Part shown: piece after piece, positions 33,051-42,282 of the stretch | Layout of the letters: every line of letters begins with the position of its first letter | Position numbering within the stretch: the first letter of the stretch is position 1 | Assembly (NCBI RefSeq): GCF_007655005.1 | Contig: NZ_SZVW01000010.1 | Span: forward strand, 124,001-188,000 | DNA length: 64,000 bases | Origin: Streptomyces tibetensis | Lineage (GTDB): Bacteria > Actinomycetota > Actinomycetes > Streptomycetales > Streptomycetaceae | Direction: 5' to 3' | The notes under the pieces: generated by a model | What the model was told of the DNA's origin: nothing | Seen by the model: only the letters and a program-made list of their open reading frames with translations | Databases searched by the model: none | Translations under genes and position numbers: made by a program

Positions 33051-35705
33051 TCAGGCGACCGTGCAGCTCTGCTGACCCAGCGTGAAGGCGGTCGGCTTCG
33101 TGTTCGTGCCCGATCGTTGTGCCGTGAAGCCGAAGCTCACCGACGACCCTGCCGCCACGTTCGCGTTCCAGCCGACGTTCTTCGCCGTCACCGCCGAACC
33201 CGCCTGTGCGGCCTCGGCGTTCCACGCCTGCGTCAGCTTCTGGCCGTCGGCGAAGCTCCAGCCGAGCGACCAGCCGTTCCAGGCGCTCGTACCGGTGTTG
33301 GTGAGCTGGACGTCCGCCTGGAAACCGTCCGACCACTGGCTCGTGATCTTGTACGTCACCTTGCATGCACCGGTCGGCGTCGGGTCGGGACCGGGTCCCG
33401 GATCCGTCGGGCCACCGCCGGAGCTGTCGCCGTAGAGGACTCCCCGGCCGTTCGTGGAGACGTAGACGCGGCCGTACACCCGTGGGTCGCCGGTGATCGC
33501 CCCGCCCGTCCATCCCCACTGGTGCGCGTCGTCGTTGATGCGCGTCCAGCTCGCGCCCTTGTCCGTCGAGCGGAAGACGCCGCGCACCCCGCCGATCTTC
33601 GCGCTGGTGTAGAGGGTCTGGTAGGAGGCGCCGGGGGCCGCCTTGCCGAAGCCGATGGTGTCGGCCTGCTCGACGTTCGCGACCTTGGTGAAGCTCGTCC
33701 CGCCGTCCGTGGAGTGCCACAAGCCGTACGCGCCGCCTGCCTCGCCGCCCGCCAGCCACACGTCGCCCTTCTGGCCGGGCAGCGCCTTGAAGCGGACGCT
33801 GTCGCCGCCGGGCAGGCCGGCGGCGGGTGACTCCCTGAACGTCGCCCCGCCGTCCGTGCTGACGTAGAACTTCCCGGACTTGAAGCCGTAGAAGGTCTTC
33901 GCGTCGACCCGGTCCGACTCGACGATCGCCCCGGCGGGGATCCCGGCGGAGGCCTGCCAGGACGTGCCGAAGCCCGTCGTGTGGTGGACACCGGCCCCCT
34001 CGGGGCTCCACACGAACCGGCTGCCGTCGGCCGCCGACGCGACCGTGCCGCCGCCGCTCACGCCCGAGGGGTCGGTGCCGGCGAACCAGTTGGCTCCGTT
34101 GTCGGTCGAGAACGCGATGTGCGGCCCCGAGTCCAGGTTGCCCGCCCGCACCACCGTGTTCGGGTTCGACTCGGCGAAGTCCAGGCTCGTGGTCGTCGTG
34201 AAGTTCGGCTGTGTGAACATCATCGACGGCACCTTCGTCAGGTCCGTGTGCCGGAAGCCGCCGATGTCACCGAGCGCGCTCAGCAGCGGGGCGCCGGACG
34301 GGGGAGAGACGAGGTCGTTGACCGCTGTCTCCTCCAGCCCCTGCACCATCGGTCTGATGGCGAACTTGCTTCCGCCGTCCCACTTCGTGAGGTTCTCGGT
34401 GCCGTAGACCGTCGCACCCGTCCCGTACATCATCCGGTCGGAGTCGAACGGGTCGATCTCCAGCGCCTCCGTCATCCAGCCCAGCTTCGGCGTCTGCTCG
34501 GGCGGCTGCGGGTTCGCGCCCCAGGTCAGCCACGGCGAGGACGAGGCGTCCATCGTGTAGCGGTTCTCGCGGTTCGGGTACGACGTGTAGTCCCACGCCT
34601 TGGTCCAGCTCCCGCCGCTGTCCGTGGAGCGGAAGATCTGGGTGTCCGGCCACCAGGCGCTGTACGCGGTCGCCATGACCGTGCCCGGCCTCTGCCGGTC
34701 GACGGTCAGCCCGCTGAAGCCGTAGGACGTGTCCGCCTCCGCCACCGGGCTGATGTCGGTCCAGGCCGCCGTACCCGTCGCGTACCGCCACAGCCGGCCC
34801 TTGCCGCCGTCGTACGGGCCGCCCTTGTCGCTGTAGGCGAGGTAGAGGTCGCCGTTCTTCGCGTCCAGGACGCCCTTGTGGGCGAGGTGACCGGTGGGCT
34901 GCCCGGCCAACCGTTGCCAGGTGGCGCCCGCATCCGTCGACCGGTACACCGCGTTGTCCTTGTCGGCGACCCCGACGTAGATCGTCCTCGTGGCGCTCCC
35001 GGCGGTGCCGGTGGACTCGTCGAAGGTGACCCAGACGATGCCCTGGTTGTCGCTCGCGTACCCGCTCGTGTCGCTCGGGTCCTGGACGTAGGTGCCGGCG
35101 TTCGGGAAGTTCGCGACCTGCGACCAGGTGACGCCGGAGTCCGTCGACCGCCACAGCCCCTTGCCGCTCGGCGCGCCCAGATACAGCACGCTGTTCCGGT
35201 TCGGGTCGATCGCCAGCCGCTCGCCCATGCCCCGCCCCGGCATGTTGCCGCCCAGCTTGAACGGCAGGTCGGCCTTCCGCCAGCTCGCGCCCCGGTCGGA
35301 GGAACGCATCACCGCACCGTTCTTCGGGTCCCAGCCGTTCGTGTACGTCCCGACCGCCGCGTACACCCGGTTCGGGTCGACGGAGTCGGACGCGATACTG
35401 ACGACGCCCGTGTGCCCCCAGTCGTCCCACCCGACCGAGTCCAGCAGCGGTGTCCAGCTCTTGGAGGACTGCTGCCAGCGGTACGCCCCTCCGATGTCCG
35501 TGCGGGCGTAGGCCAGGTTCTTCTCGGAACGGTTGAAGACGATGCCGGGGACGAACCCGCCCCCGTCGATCCGGGCGTTCTTCCAGGTGTACGTGTCCGC
35601 GGCGAGCTTCGTCGCCGGGGGATCGGCCGCCAGGGCGGTGGGGGCGCCCGACAGCAGCCCGGCCGCCAGCGCCAGCACGGCCGTGAGGATACGGGTTCTT
35701 CGCAC
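33051..35705 (-). CDS. Secreted GH74 xyloglucanase/cellulase with CBM2
   Basis: An 884-residue exported enzyme starting at GTG 35705. Signal peptide 1-26 (ILTAVLALAAGLLSGAPTALA). The GH74 double beta-propeller spans about 35-760, with many BNR-like S-D-G-x-(S/T)-W repeats and the two family catalytic aspartates in ARTDIGGAYRW and LGDIGGFRHTD. A Gly/Pro linker (GGGPTDPGPGPDPTPTG) leads to a C-terminal CBM2 (about 785-884: CKVTYKITSQWSDGFQADV, WSFADGQKLTQAWNA, GTNTKPTAFTLGQQSC). It cleaves xyloglucan or beta-1,4-glucan outside the cell. It lies downstream of GH48 on the same strand; no CebR box is seen in the 242-bp gap. Confidence 0.95.
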   Translation of the reverse strand: MRRTRILTAVLALAAGLLSGAPTALAADPPATKLAADTYTWKNARIDGGGFVPGIVFNRSEKNLAYARTDIGGAYRWQQSSKSWTPLLDSVGWDDWGHTGVVSIASDSVDPNRVYAAVGTYTNGWDPKNGAVMRSSDRGASWRKADLPFKLGGNMPGRGMGERLAIDPNRNSVLYLGAPSGKGLWRSTDSGVTWSQVANFPNAGTYVQDPSDTSGYASDNQGIVWVTFDESTGTAGSATRTIYVGVADKDNAVYRSTDAGATWQRLAGQPTGHLAHKGVLDAKNGDLYLAYSDKGGPYDGGKGRLWRYATGTAAWTDISPVAEADTSYGFSGLTVDRQRPGTVMATAYSAWWPDTQIFRSTDSGGSWTKAWDYTSYPNRENRYTMDASSSPWLTWGANPQPPEQTPKLGWMTEALEIDPFDSDRMMYGTGATVYGTENLTKWDGGSKFAIRPMVQGLEETAVNDLVSPPSGAPLLSALGDIGGFRHTDLTKVPSMMFTQPNFTTTTSLDFAESNPNTVVRAGNLDSGPHIAFSTDNGANWFAGTDPSGVSGGGTVASAADGSRFVWSPEGAGVHHTTGFGTSWQASAGIPAGAIVESDRVDAKTFYGFKSGKFYVSTDGGATFRESPAAGLPGGDSVRFKALPGQKGDVWLAGGEAGGAYGLWHSTDGGTSFTKVANVEQADTIGFGKAAPGASYQTLYTSAKIGGVRGVFRSTDKGASWTRINDDAHQWGWTGGAITGDPRVYGRVYVSTNGRGVLYGDSSGGGPTDPGPGPDPTPTGACKVTYKITSQWSDGFQADVQLTNTGTSAWNGWSLGWSFADGQKLTQAWNAEAAQAGSAVTAKNVGWNANVAAGSSVSFGFTAQRSGTNTKPTAFTLGQQSCTVA

Positions 35706-35740
35706 GGTGGGGGGTCCTTCCGTGAGGGGGGACGTGCGAG

Positions 35741-35777
35741 GGCCGGGCGGCCCCTGTGCAGGTGGAGCCGCCCGGCC
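35741..35777 (-). terminator. Hairpin between GH48 and GH74 genes
   Basis: GGCCGGGCGGC (35741-35751) pairs with GCCGCCCGGCC (35767-35777), an 11-bp perfect stem around a 15-nt loop. It is in the gap between two same-strand cellulase genes and may end GH48 transcripts or attenuate GH74. Confidence 0.45.
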
Positions 35778-35947
35778 GTGGTGGCCCCGCGTCAGGTGCA
35801 GGGCCGTGTACGCAGAGCTTCGGACGCACCTTTGCCTCTGGGGGCGTGGGGCTGCATCAATATGCGGCTCCGCCGCGTGGGCGCGACCAGCCACAGCCGG
35901 GCCCGCAGCCGAAGTACCCGCCCCACCCGCGGAGCGCCCGGCGGGGG

Positions 35948-38866
35948 CTATTCGAGCAGCTCCGCGTACGAGCCCATGGCCAAGGCGATGTCCGCCTGAG
36001 CCCAGAACCGGTGGTACGTGAAGGACGGCACCGCACCGCCCGCGAGATAACTCTCGATCTTCGACCAGGCGGGGTCGTCCTCGTAGAAGGAGCGGATCGA
36101 GTCGAACGTCGACGACGAGTTGATCGCGTCACCGTTCGGCATCGTGCCCGTCCAGCCACTCGGGATGGACACCTGGTCGTCGAACCGGTTGTAGTCGGCC
36201 CGGTTCTCCGGGACCGCGACCCCGAGGGCGTCCTGGTGGTTGGCCCACATGCCGTCCAGCAGCTTCTTCGCCGCCGTCGCCGCCTCCGTGTCACCGGAGC
36301 GGTCCGCGTAGTACGTCAGGGTCTTGGCGTACGCGGCCGCCACACCGACGTCGTTGGTGTAGTCGGCGACGGTGACGTGCAGCCCGCTGTTCGCACCGGG
36401 GCTCGACGCGTTCCAGGTGTCGGGCTGGCCCGACCACTGCAGCGTCGACGGGATCCGGTAGGTGCCGTCCGGGTTGAACGTGGTCTTGGACAGCGCCCAC
36501 TTGACCCACTTGTCGAGGACCGTCTTGGCCTGCGCGTTCCCCGTCTGCTGGTACAGCTCGGCGACCCGCTCCATGGACCACGCCTGGAAGCCGAACCACT
36601 GGTTGGACGGCGGGTCGTGGTACACGGGCTTCTCGTCGTAGTACATGCCGTAGAACGTCGACTTGCCCGAAGGCGGGGTCGCGTACCGGCCCGCCCAGCT
36701 GTTGGTCGCGCCGCCCGCGATGGCACCTTCGTCCGACTGCAGCCAGCGGTAGAACTCCAGCTGCCGGTCCATGGACTTGGCCCAGTCCGCCGCGCCCGTC
36801 GCCGACTTCGGCTTCAGCGGCGCGTAGTTGGCGAGCGCGTAGGCGGCCAGGGGGTTCTGGTAGCCGCCGTGGGCGTGGCTGGAGCCGATGCGCCAGGCCC
36901 AGCCGGCGCTGGTGTCGGTGGCGCCGCCCCAGGCGTAGTACCAGGACATCAGGTAGAACGAGGCGTCCTTGCCGGTGCCCGCAGGGCAGGCCGCGGGGCC
37001 GACGCAGTTGCCGACCTTCTTGAAGTACTTGTCGTACATGGAGTAGCGCAGGTAGTCGCCCATCTTGGCGGCCTTGCCCACCGTCGCGGAGACGGCCGAG
37101 CCCTTGCCCTGCTCCTTCGCCCAGAGATCCGCCCAGTAGGCGGCCTGCACGGCGCGCGCGTCGGCGTCCGGAGCGTTGGTGAACTTCCACTGCTTGGCGT
37201 AGGAGGCGTCACCGGTGAACAGGTCCAGATAGCCGTTCTTGCCGCCGTACTTGAAGGCGTCACAGGTCGGCTGCGGCACCGTCTCCCACACCGACTCCTG
37301 CGCGCCGCGCTGGAAGGTGTTGATGTACGACGGGCCGGTGTCCGACGGACCCGCCTCGCACTTGCCGGGCGCGTTGCCGTAGCCGTAGACGTTGTCGACG
37401 TCCTGCAGCCAGTGCATGCCGTAGACGTCGTCCGTGCCGTACGCGCTCTTCAGCTCGGCCGCGATCGGGTCGCGGCCGACCGAGACACCGGTGTCGAGCT
37501 TGGCCGGGTACTCGTTCGGCGTGTCCAGCTCGGGCGCGTAGGTGGCCGGCTTGGAGGCGTTGTAGAAGGAGTTGGTCGGCTGGTCGGCGTGGGTGGGGAT
37601 CATGTACTTCTCCATGATGTCCCAGGCGCCGTTGAACTTGGACCAGTCACCCGTCACCTTGCCGTACATGGCCTGGAGCCACAGGAGGTAGCTGTACGCC
37701 TCCGAGGTGGTCTCGTGGCCGTGGTCCGGCGCCTCGACGATCAGCGTCTCGACCGAGTGGTAGGGGATGCCCTCGGGGGAGAAGTAGCCGTTCGCCGGGT
37801 TGGTGATCTTCCCGTACAGCTCCAGGAAGCGGGCGTCGTACACCTTCGCCGCGGCGAGCTGGGTGACGGTGACCGAGGCCTTGGCGTGGCCCGCGGCCGT
37901 CGACTCGAACACGGCCGATCCGGTGCCGGAGTTCGCGGCGGTGACGGTCACCTTCTGCGCGGTGTTCCAGTTCTGCGGCGTGAAGGTGAGTGAGGCGCCG
38001 GCCGACACCGACAGGCCCGAGTTGCCGCTCGCGCGGGCCGACGTCACCGTCACGTTGGAGGCCGGCTGCTTGGACAGCTTCACCTCGTAGGTGCCCGACT
38101 TGCCGGACTGGACGCCCAGTTGCAGCGGCGAGGCGACGACGGTAGGGCCGGAGGAGACGGTGATGCCGACCGGGGTGGAGTCCGCGGAGGCACCCATGCT
38201 GTCGTACGCCTTGGCCACCAGGGAGTGACTGCCCACGGCCAGGTCGGAGACGGACAGCGCGTAGGGCGCGCTCGTGTCCGTGCCCAGCAGCTTGGTGTCG
38301 TCGTAGAACTCCACCTTGCTGATCGTGGCGCTGTCGGCGGCGGCTGCGGTGGCCGCCAGCGGCACCGCCTGGCCCTGGGTGTAGACGGCGCCCGCGCTCG
38401 GACTGGTCAGCACGGCGATCGGCGGCTGGTGCGCGCCGGTGCAGGGCGTGCCGTTGACGGTGAAGGACGTCGGCGCGGTGTTGCCGCCGCTGTAGGAGAA
38501 CTGGGCACCCGTGGAGACGGCGGCGCCCGCTGCGACCCGCGCGTTGTGGGAGGCGTTCTTGACGGTGATGTTCTGGCCGGACTGCGACCAGGTGCCGTTC
38601 CAGCCGTTGCCCAGCTTCTGGTTGCCGGAGTAGGCGTAGGTCAGCGTCCAGCCGTCGATGACGTCCGTGCCGCGATTGGTGAGGGTGAGGTCGACCGTGA
38701 AGCCGGAGCCCCAGTCGTTCGTCTTGTAGTCGACACTGCACTGAAGTGCCGCCGCCTGCGCGGGAGTCGACCCTGAGGAGAGCATCGTCAACGGAAGGGC
38801 GAGAGCTGCGAGCGCGGCGGTCCACAGACGCCGCACGGCTCTCCGCCTCCGGGGTGGGGGATGCAT
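35948..38866 (-). CDS. Secreted GH48 reducing-end cellobiohydrolase with CBM2
   Basis: A 972-residue exported enzyme from ATG 38866 with AAGGAGG upstream. Signal peptide about 1-38 (twin-arginine-rich start, TAALAALALPLTMLSS...AQAA). Residues 40-145 are a CBM2 (CSVDYKTNDWGSGFTVDLTL, LGNGWNGTWSQSG), about 148-240 an Ig-like module (AVLTSPSAGAVYTQG), about 241-335 another beta module, and about 340-972 the GH48 catalytic (alpha/alpha)6 barrel. The block EAPDHGHETTSEAYSYLLW holds the conserved acid. GH48 enzymes release cellobiose from reducing ends and are the key processive cellulase. A CebR box overlaps its promoter. Confidence 0.96.
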   Translation of the reverse strand: MHPPPRRRRAVRRLWTAALAALALPLTMLSSGSTPAQAAALQCSVDYKTNDWGSGFTVDLTLTNRGTDVIDGWTLTYAYSGNQKLGNGWNGTWSQSGQNITVKNASHNARVAAGAAVSTGAQFSYSGGNTAPTSFTVNGTPCTGAHQPPIAVLTSPSAGAVYTQGQAVPLAATAAAADSATISKVEFYDDTKLLGTDTSAPYALSVSDLAVGSHSLVAKAYDSMGASADSTPVGITVSSGPTVVASPLQLGVQSGKSGTYEVKLSKQPASNVTVTSARASGNSGLSVSAGASLTFTPQNWNTAQKVTVTAANSGTGSAVFESTAAGHAKASVTVTQLAAAKVYDARFLELYGKITNPANGYFSPEGIPYHSVETLIVEAPDHGHETTSEAYSYLLWLQAMYGKVTGDWSKFNGAWDIMEKYMIPTHADQPTNSFYNASKPATYAPELDTPNEYPAKLDTGVSVGRDPIAAELKSAYGTDDVYGMHWLQDVDNVYGYGNAPGKCEAGPSDTGPSYINTFQRGAQESVWETVPQPTCDAFKYGGKNGYLDLFTGDASYAKQWKFTNAPDADARAVQAAYWADLWAKEQGKGSAVSATVGKAAKMGDYLRYSMYDKYFKKVGNCVGPAACPAGTGKDASFYLMSWYYAWGGATDTSAGWAWRIGSSHAHGGYQNPLAAYALANYAPLKPKSATGAADWAKSMDRQLEFYRWLQSDEGAIAGGATNSWAGRYATPPSGKSTFYGMYYDEKPVYHDPPSNQWFGFQAWSMERVAELYQQTGNAQAKTVLDKWVKWALSKTTFNPDGTYRIPSTLQWSGQPDTWNASSPGANSGLHVTVADYTNDVGVAAAYAKTLTYYADRSGDTEAATAAKKLLDGMWANHQDALGVAVPENRADYNRFDDQVSIPSGWTGTMPNGDAINSSSTFDSIRSFYEDDPAWSKIESYLAGGAVPSFTYHRFWAQADIALAMGSYAELLE

Positions 38867-38913
38867 GGTGCTGGTTCCTCCTTGCGGCTCGGAGAAGTCA
38901 AGGCTTGAACCAG

Positions 38914-38955
38914 TGGGAGCGCTCCCATAGTGCGGATGCGTCAGGTATCGGTCAA
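38914..38955 (-). promoter_or_regulatory. GH48 promoter with perfect CebR operator
   Basis: TGGGAGCGCTCCCA (38914-38927) is the exact 14-bp CebR palindrome of Streptomyces. On the minus strand TTGACC (38950-38955), 17 nt and CACTAT (38927-38932) give a promoter whose -10 abuts the operator. CebR should repress the gene until cello-oligosaccharides are present. Confidence 0.88.
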
Positions 38956-39046
38956 GGTTCTCGAAGAGTCGAAAAGATTCGACGCACCACGTTGAGCAAA
39001 AGTCAGCAACTCCCCTGTTCTTTGCTGTCGCTTGGCGCTACCTTCC

Positions 39047-39070
39047 TTGACACCAGTGGGAGCGATTCCA
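39047..39070 (+). promoter_or_regulatory. GH6 promoter region with variant CebR operator
   Basis: TTGACA (39047-39052) is a consensus -35. It is followed by TGGGAGCGATTCCA (39057-39070), differing from the CebR palindrome at two positions and lying in the spacer. It is 245 bp upstream of the ATG at 39315. The whole 448-bp gap between GH48 and GH6 (38867-39314) holds only these two promoters, with no gene. Confidence 0.75.
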
Positions 39071-39314
39071 TCAGTCGACGCGTCCGTCACGGCACGCCCG
39101 ACCTGCAAGGAGTCGCTCATGCGACACCCCCCGCGTTCAGTACTTTGAGCCGCCGCCGGCGCGAGACGCCCGCGTGCGGAGGACAGTTGCCGCCCCGCGT
39201 CGGCCCGTACGGCGCCGCACCGGCTTCGCCCTGCCCGCGACACCTCATCGCACCCGAACCCCCCACGGAACCGCGGACATCGCAAGGAACCCAACGGAAG
39301 AGGGACCCCCACTC

Positions 39315-41036
39315 ATGAGCCGTACGAGAACCGCGTTACTGGCCGCCATGGCTCTGGTCGCCGGCGCGACCGGCACCGCGTTCGCCGTCGACCCGGGCGG
39401 TACCGGCGTCGCCGCCGTCCCCTGCACCGTCGACTACAAGATCCAGAACGAGTGGAGCACCGGCTTCACCGCCGCCGTGACCATCACCAACAACAGCGCC
39501 GCCAAGTCGTCGTGGTCGCTGAAGTGGTCGTACGCCGGGAACCAGAAGGTCACCAGCGGCTGGAACGCCAAGCTGAGTCAGAGCGGTGCCGGCGTCACCG
39601 CCGCCAACGAGACCTACAACGCCCAGCTGGGGACCGGCGCTTCGGTGAGCTTCGGCTTCCAGGGCAGCTACAGCGGCAGCAACGCGATCCCGGCGACCTT
39701 CACCCTCGACGGTGTCACCTGCAACGTCGACGGCGGCGGTCCCGGCGGCCCCACGGATCCGCCGGACCCGGGCGGACCGTCCAACCGGGTGAACAACCCC
39801 TACGAGGGCGCGAAGGTGTACGTGAACCCGGAGTGGTCCGCGAACGCCGCCGCTGAGCCGGGCGGCAGCCGGATCGCCAACCAGCCGACCGGTGTCTGGC
39901 TGGACCGCATCGCCGCGATCAACGGCGCCGGTGGAAAGATGGGCCTGCGCGCCCACCTCGACGAGGCGCTGCGCCAGAAGGGCTCCGGCGAACTCGTCGT
40001 CCAGTTCGTCATCTACAACCTGCCCGGCCGGGACTGCTCCGCCCTCGCCTCCAACGGTGAGCTGAAGGCTGACGAGATCGGCCGCTACAAGACCGAGTAC
40101 ATCGATCCCATCAAGGCCATCCTCGCCGACCCGAAGTACGCCTCGCTGCGGATCGTCACCACGGTCGAGATCGACTCGCTGCCCAACCTCGTCACCAACA
40201 CCGGCAGCCGCCCGACGGCCGTCCCGCAGTGCGACGTGATGAAGGCCAACGGCAACTACATCAAGGGCGTGGGCTACGCACTGAACAAGCTCGGTGACGT
40301 GCCGAACGTCTACAACTACGTCGACGCCGGACACCACGGCTGGATCGGCTGGGACGACAACTTCGGCCCCACCGCCACCATCATGAAGGAGGCGGCGACC
40401 GCCGAGGGCGCCACGGTGAACGACGTCCACGGCTTCATCACCAACACGGCGAACTACAGCGCGCTGAAGGAGAACAACTTCACCATCAGCGACACCGTGG
40501 CGGGCAAGTCCGTCCGTGAGTCGAAGTGGGTCGACTGGAACCGCTACGTCGACGAGCTGTCCTACGCCCAGGCCTTCCGCAACCAGCTGGTCACGGCGGG
40601 CTTCAACTCGAACATCGGCATGCTGATCGACACCTCCCGCAACGGCTGGGGCGGCGCCGCACGGCCCACCGGACCGGGCGCGACGACCAGTGTCGACACC
40701 TACGTCGACGGCGGGCGCTACGACCGTCGCTTCAACACCGGCAACTGGTGCAACCAGTCCGGAGCCGGCCTCGGCGAGCGCCCGAAGGCCGCCCCGGCCG
40801 CGGGGATCGACGCCTACGTGTGGATGAAGCCGCCGGGTGAGTCCGACGGGGCGAGCAAGCAGATCCCGAACGAGGAGGGCAAGGGCTTCGACCGCATGTG
40901 CGACCCGACCTACACGGGCAACCCGCGCAACAACAACAACATGTCCGGTGCCCTGCCGGACGCGCCGCTGTCCGGGGCCTGGTTCTCCGCACAGTTCCGG
41001 CAGCTGATGCAGAACGCGTACCCGCCGCTGTCCTGA
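39315..41036 (+). CDS. Secreted GH6 cellulase with N-terminal CBM2
   Basis: A 573-residue exported enzyme from ATG 39315. Signal peptide about 1-24 (TALLAAMALVAGATGTAFA). Residues 35-137 are a CBM2 (CTVDYKIQNEWSTGFTAAV, VTSGWNAKLSQSG), then a Gly/Pro linker, then GH6 from about 155. Catalytic region: YNLPGRDCSALASNGEL (about 235-251, acid Asp), IVTTVEIDSLPNLV, YVDAGHHGWIGW, and IDTSRNGWGG (about 437-446). It hydrolyses cellulose from non-reducing ends or internally. It is divergent from GH48, making a complementary exo-enzyme pair under CebR control. Confidence 0.96.
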   Translation: MSRTRTALLAAMALVAGATGTAFAVDPGGTGVAAVPCTVDYKIQNEWSTGFTAAVTITNNSAAKSSWSLKWSYAGNQKVTSGWNAKLSQSGAGVTAANETYNAQLGTGASVSFGFQGSYSGSNAIPATFTLDGVTCNVDGGGPGGPTDPPDPGGPSNRVNNPYEGAKVYVNPEWSANAAAEPGGSRIANQPTGVWLDRIAAINGAGGKMGLRAHLDEALRQKGSGELVVQFVIYNLPGRDCSALASNGELKADEIGRYKTEYIDPIKAILADPKYASLRIVTTVEIDSLPNLVTNTGSRPTAVPQCDVMKANGNYIKGVGYALNKLGDVPNVYNYVDAGHHGWIGWDDNFGPTATIMKEAATAEGATVNDVHGFITNTANYSALKENNFTISDTVAGKSVRESKWVDWNRYVDELSYAQAFRNQLVTAGFNSNIGMLIDTSRNGWGGAARPTGPGATTSVDTYVDGGRYDRRFNTGNWCNQSGAGLGERPKAAPAAGIDAYVWMKPPGESDGASKQIPNEEGKGFDRMCDPTYTGNPRNNNNMSGALPDAPLSGAWFSAQFRQLMQNAYPPLS

Positions 41037-41057
41037 CGGGTTCGCGGTGAACCGCTG

Positions 41058-41088
41058 ATCCGCCGGGGCCCGGGCCCCGGCGGATTTT
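41058..41088 (+). terminator. Perfect 28-bp palindromic terminator after GH6
   Basis: A perfect palindrome from 41058 to 41085 (arm ATCCGCCGGGGCCC) is followed by TTT. It begins 22 nt after the GH6 stop codon. Confidence 0.88.
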
Positions 41089-41166
41089 GCGGGACCGGCA
41101 ACAGCAGTGGCCTCCGTCCGGTGCGTCGGTGCACGCTGACCGCACCCGAGCGAGAGGCTGACCACC

Positions 41167-42063
41167 ATGGGGCACCACCACCACGACCACGAGCAGGGCC
41201 ACGGCCCTCACCACGGCCACACGGACCTCGACTGGGCCGAGATGGGCCCGATGCTGGAGTCCTCGGCGGAACTGTTCGCCTCCCTGTACGAGCGGGCCCT
41301 GGGCTGGCTGGCGCAGGAGGTGACCGAGCCGGGGCTGATCGTCGACGTCGGCAGCGGACCGGGCGTCGTGTCCTGCCTGTTCGCGGAGGTCTTTCCGGGC
41401 GCGCGGATCGTGGCGGTGGACGGCTCCGAAGCGCTGCTGGAGCGGGCCCGGGCACGGGCCGGGCGGCAGGGTGTCGCCGACCGTTTCGGCACGCTCGCCG
41501 GTGATCTGCCCGAGGTGCTCGGCGAGCTGGACTACCCCGCCGATCTGCTCTGGGCGAGCCGCAGCCTGCACCACCTGGGCGACCAGCGGGCCGCGCTGGC
41601 CGCCTTCGCGCAGCGGCTCGCGCCGGGCGGCACGCTGGCCCTCATGGAGGGCGGCCTCCCTCTGCGGTTCCTGCCGCGCGACATCGGCATCGGCCGGCCC
41701 GGCCTCCAAGCGCGGATCGACGCGGTGGAGGCGGAGTGGTTCAGCCGGATGCGCACAGACCTGCCCGGGCACGTGGCCGAGACGGAGCACTGGCCGGCCC
41801 TGCTGGCCGCCGCGGGACTGAAGCACACGAGGACGCACAGCTTCCTGCTCGACCTCCCGGCCCCCGCCTCGGACCGGGCGCGCGCCTATGTCGTGGCGTC
41901 GCTGTCACACATGCGCGACATGCTCGCCGCGGAGCTCGACGCCGAGGATCTCGCGACCGTCGACCGCCTGCTCGACCCCGACGACGAGGCGAGCCTGCAC
42001 CGGCGCCCGGACGTGTTCGTCCTGGAGGCCCACACGGTGCACACGGCGGTCCGGCCCGCGTAG
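41167..42063 (+). CDS. SAM-dependent methyltransferase with His-rich N-terminus
   Basis: A 298-residue protein from ATG 41167. The first 18 residues hold eight histidines in the H-x and HH pattern MGHHHHDHEQGHGPHHGH. The methyltransferase core follows: LIVDVGSGPGVVSCLFAEVFPG (motif I, about 58-79), IVAVDGSEALLERA, ADLLWASRSLHHLGD and LAPGGTLALMEGG. The C-terminal 90 residues are helical. The histidine run could bind Ni, Zn or Co. Substrate unknown. A strong terminator follows. Confidence 0.85.
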   Translation: MGHHHHDHEQGHGPHHGHTDLDWAEMGPMLESSAELFASLYERALGWLAQEVTEPGLIVDVGSGPGVVSCLFAEVFPGARIVAVDGSEALLERARARAGRQGVADRFGTLAGDLPEVLGELDYPADLLWASRSLHHLGDQRAALAAFAQRLAPGGTLALMEGGLPLRFLPRDIGIGRPGLQARIDAVEAEWFSRMRTDLPGHVAETEHWPALLAAAGLKHTRTHSFLLDLPAPASDRARAYVVASLSHMRDMLAAELDAEDLATVDRLLDPDDEASLHRRPDVFVLEAHTVHTAVRPA

Positions 42064-42122
42064 CGGCCGCTGGTTCAGCGCCTTCACGGCAGCCGGTCCC
42101 ATGAGGAGCCTCCCCAGAACGA

Positions 42123-42169
42123 CAGCGCCCCGGCCGGAGCCCTGCGAGGGGGCTCCGGCCGGGGCGCTG
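42123..42169. terminator. 20-bp-stem bidirectional terminator
   Basis: Positions 42123-42142 and 42150-42169 are perfect inverted complements (arm starts CAGCGCCCCGG) with a 7-nt loop TGCGAGG. It lies between the convergent methyltransferase and aldo/keto reductase genes. The next 90 bp repeat fragments of the loop and arm (CCCTGCGAGG at 42141, 42223 and 42243). Confidence 0.9.
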
Positions 42170-42282
42170 CCGGAAGTCGGGCCCCGCGAGGGGGCTCCGG
42201 AGAGGGGGCACCGCCAGAGGTCCGGCCCTGCGAGGGGTCCGGCCCTGCGAGGGGCTTGGAGCCCGGGTGCCGTCGGTGCGGC

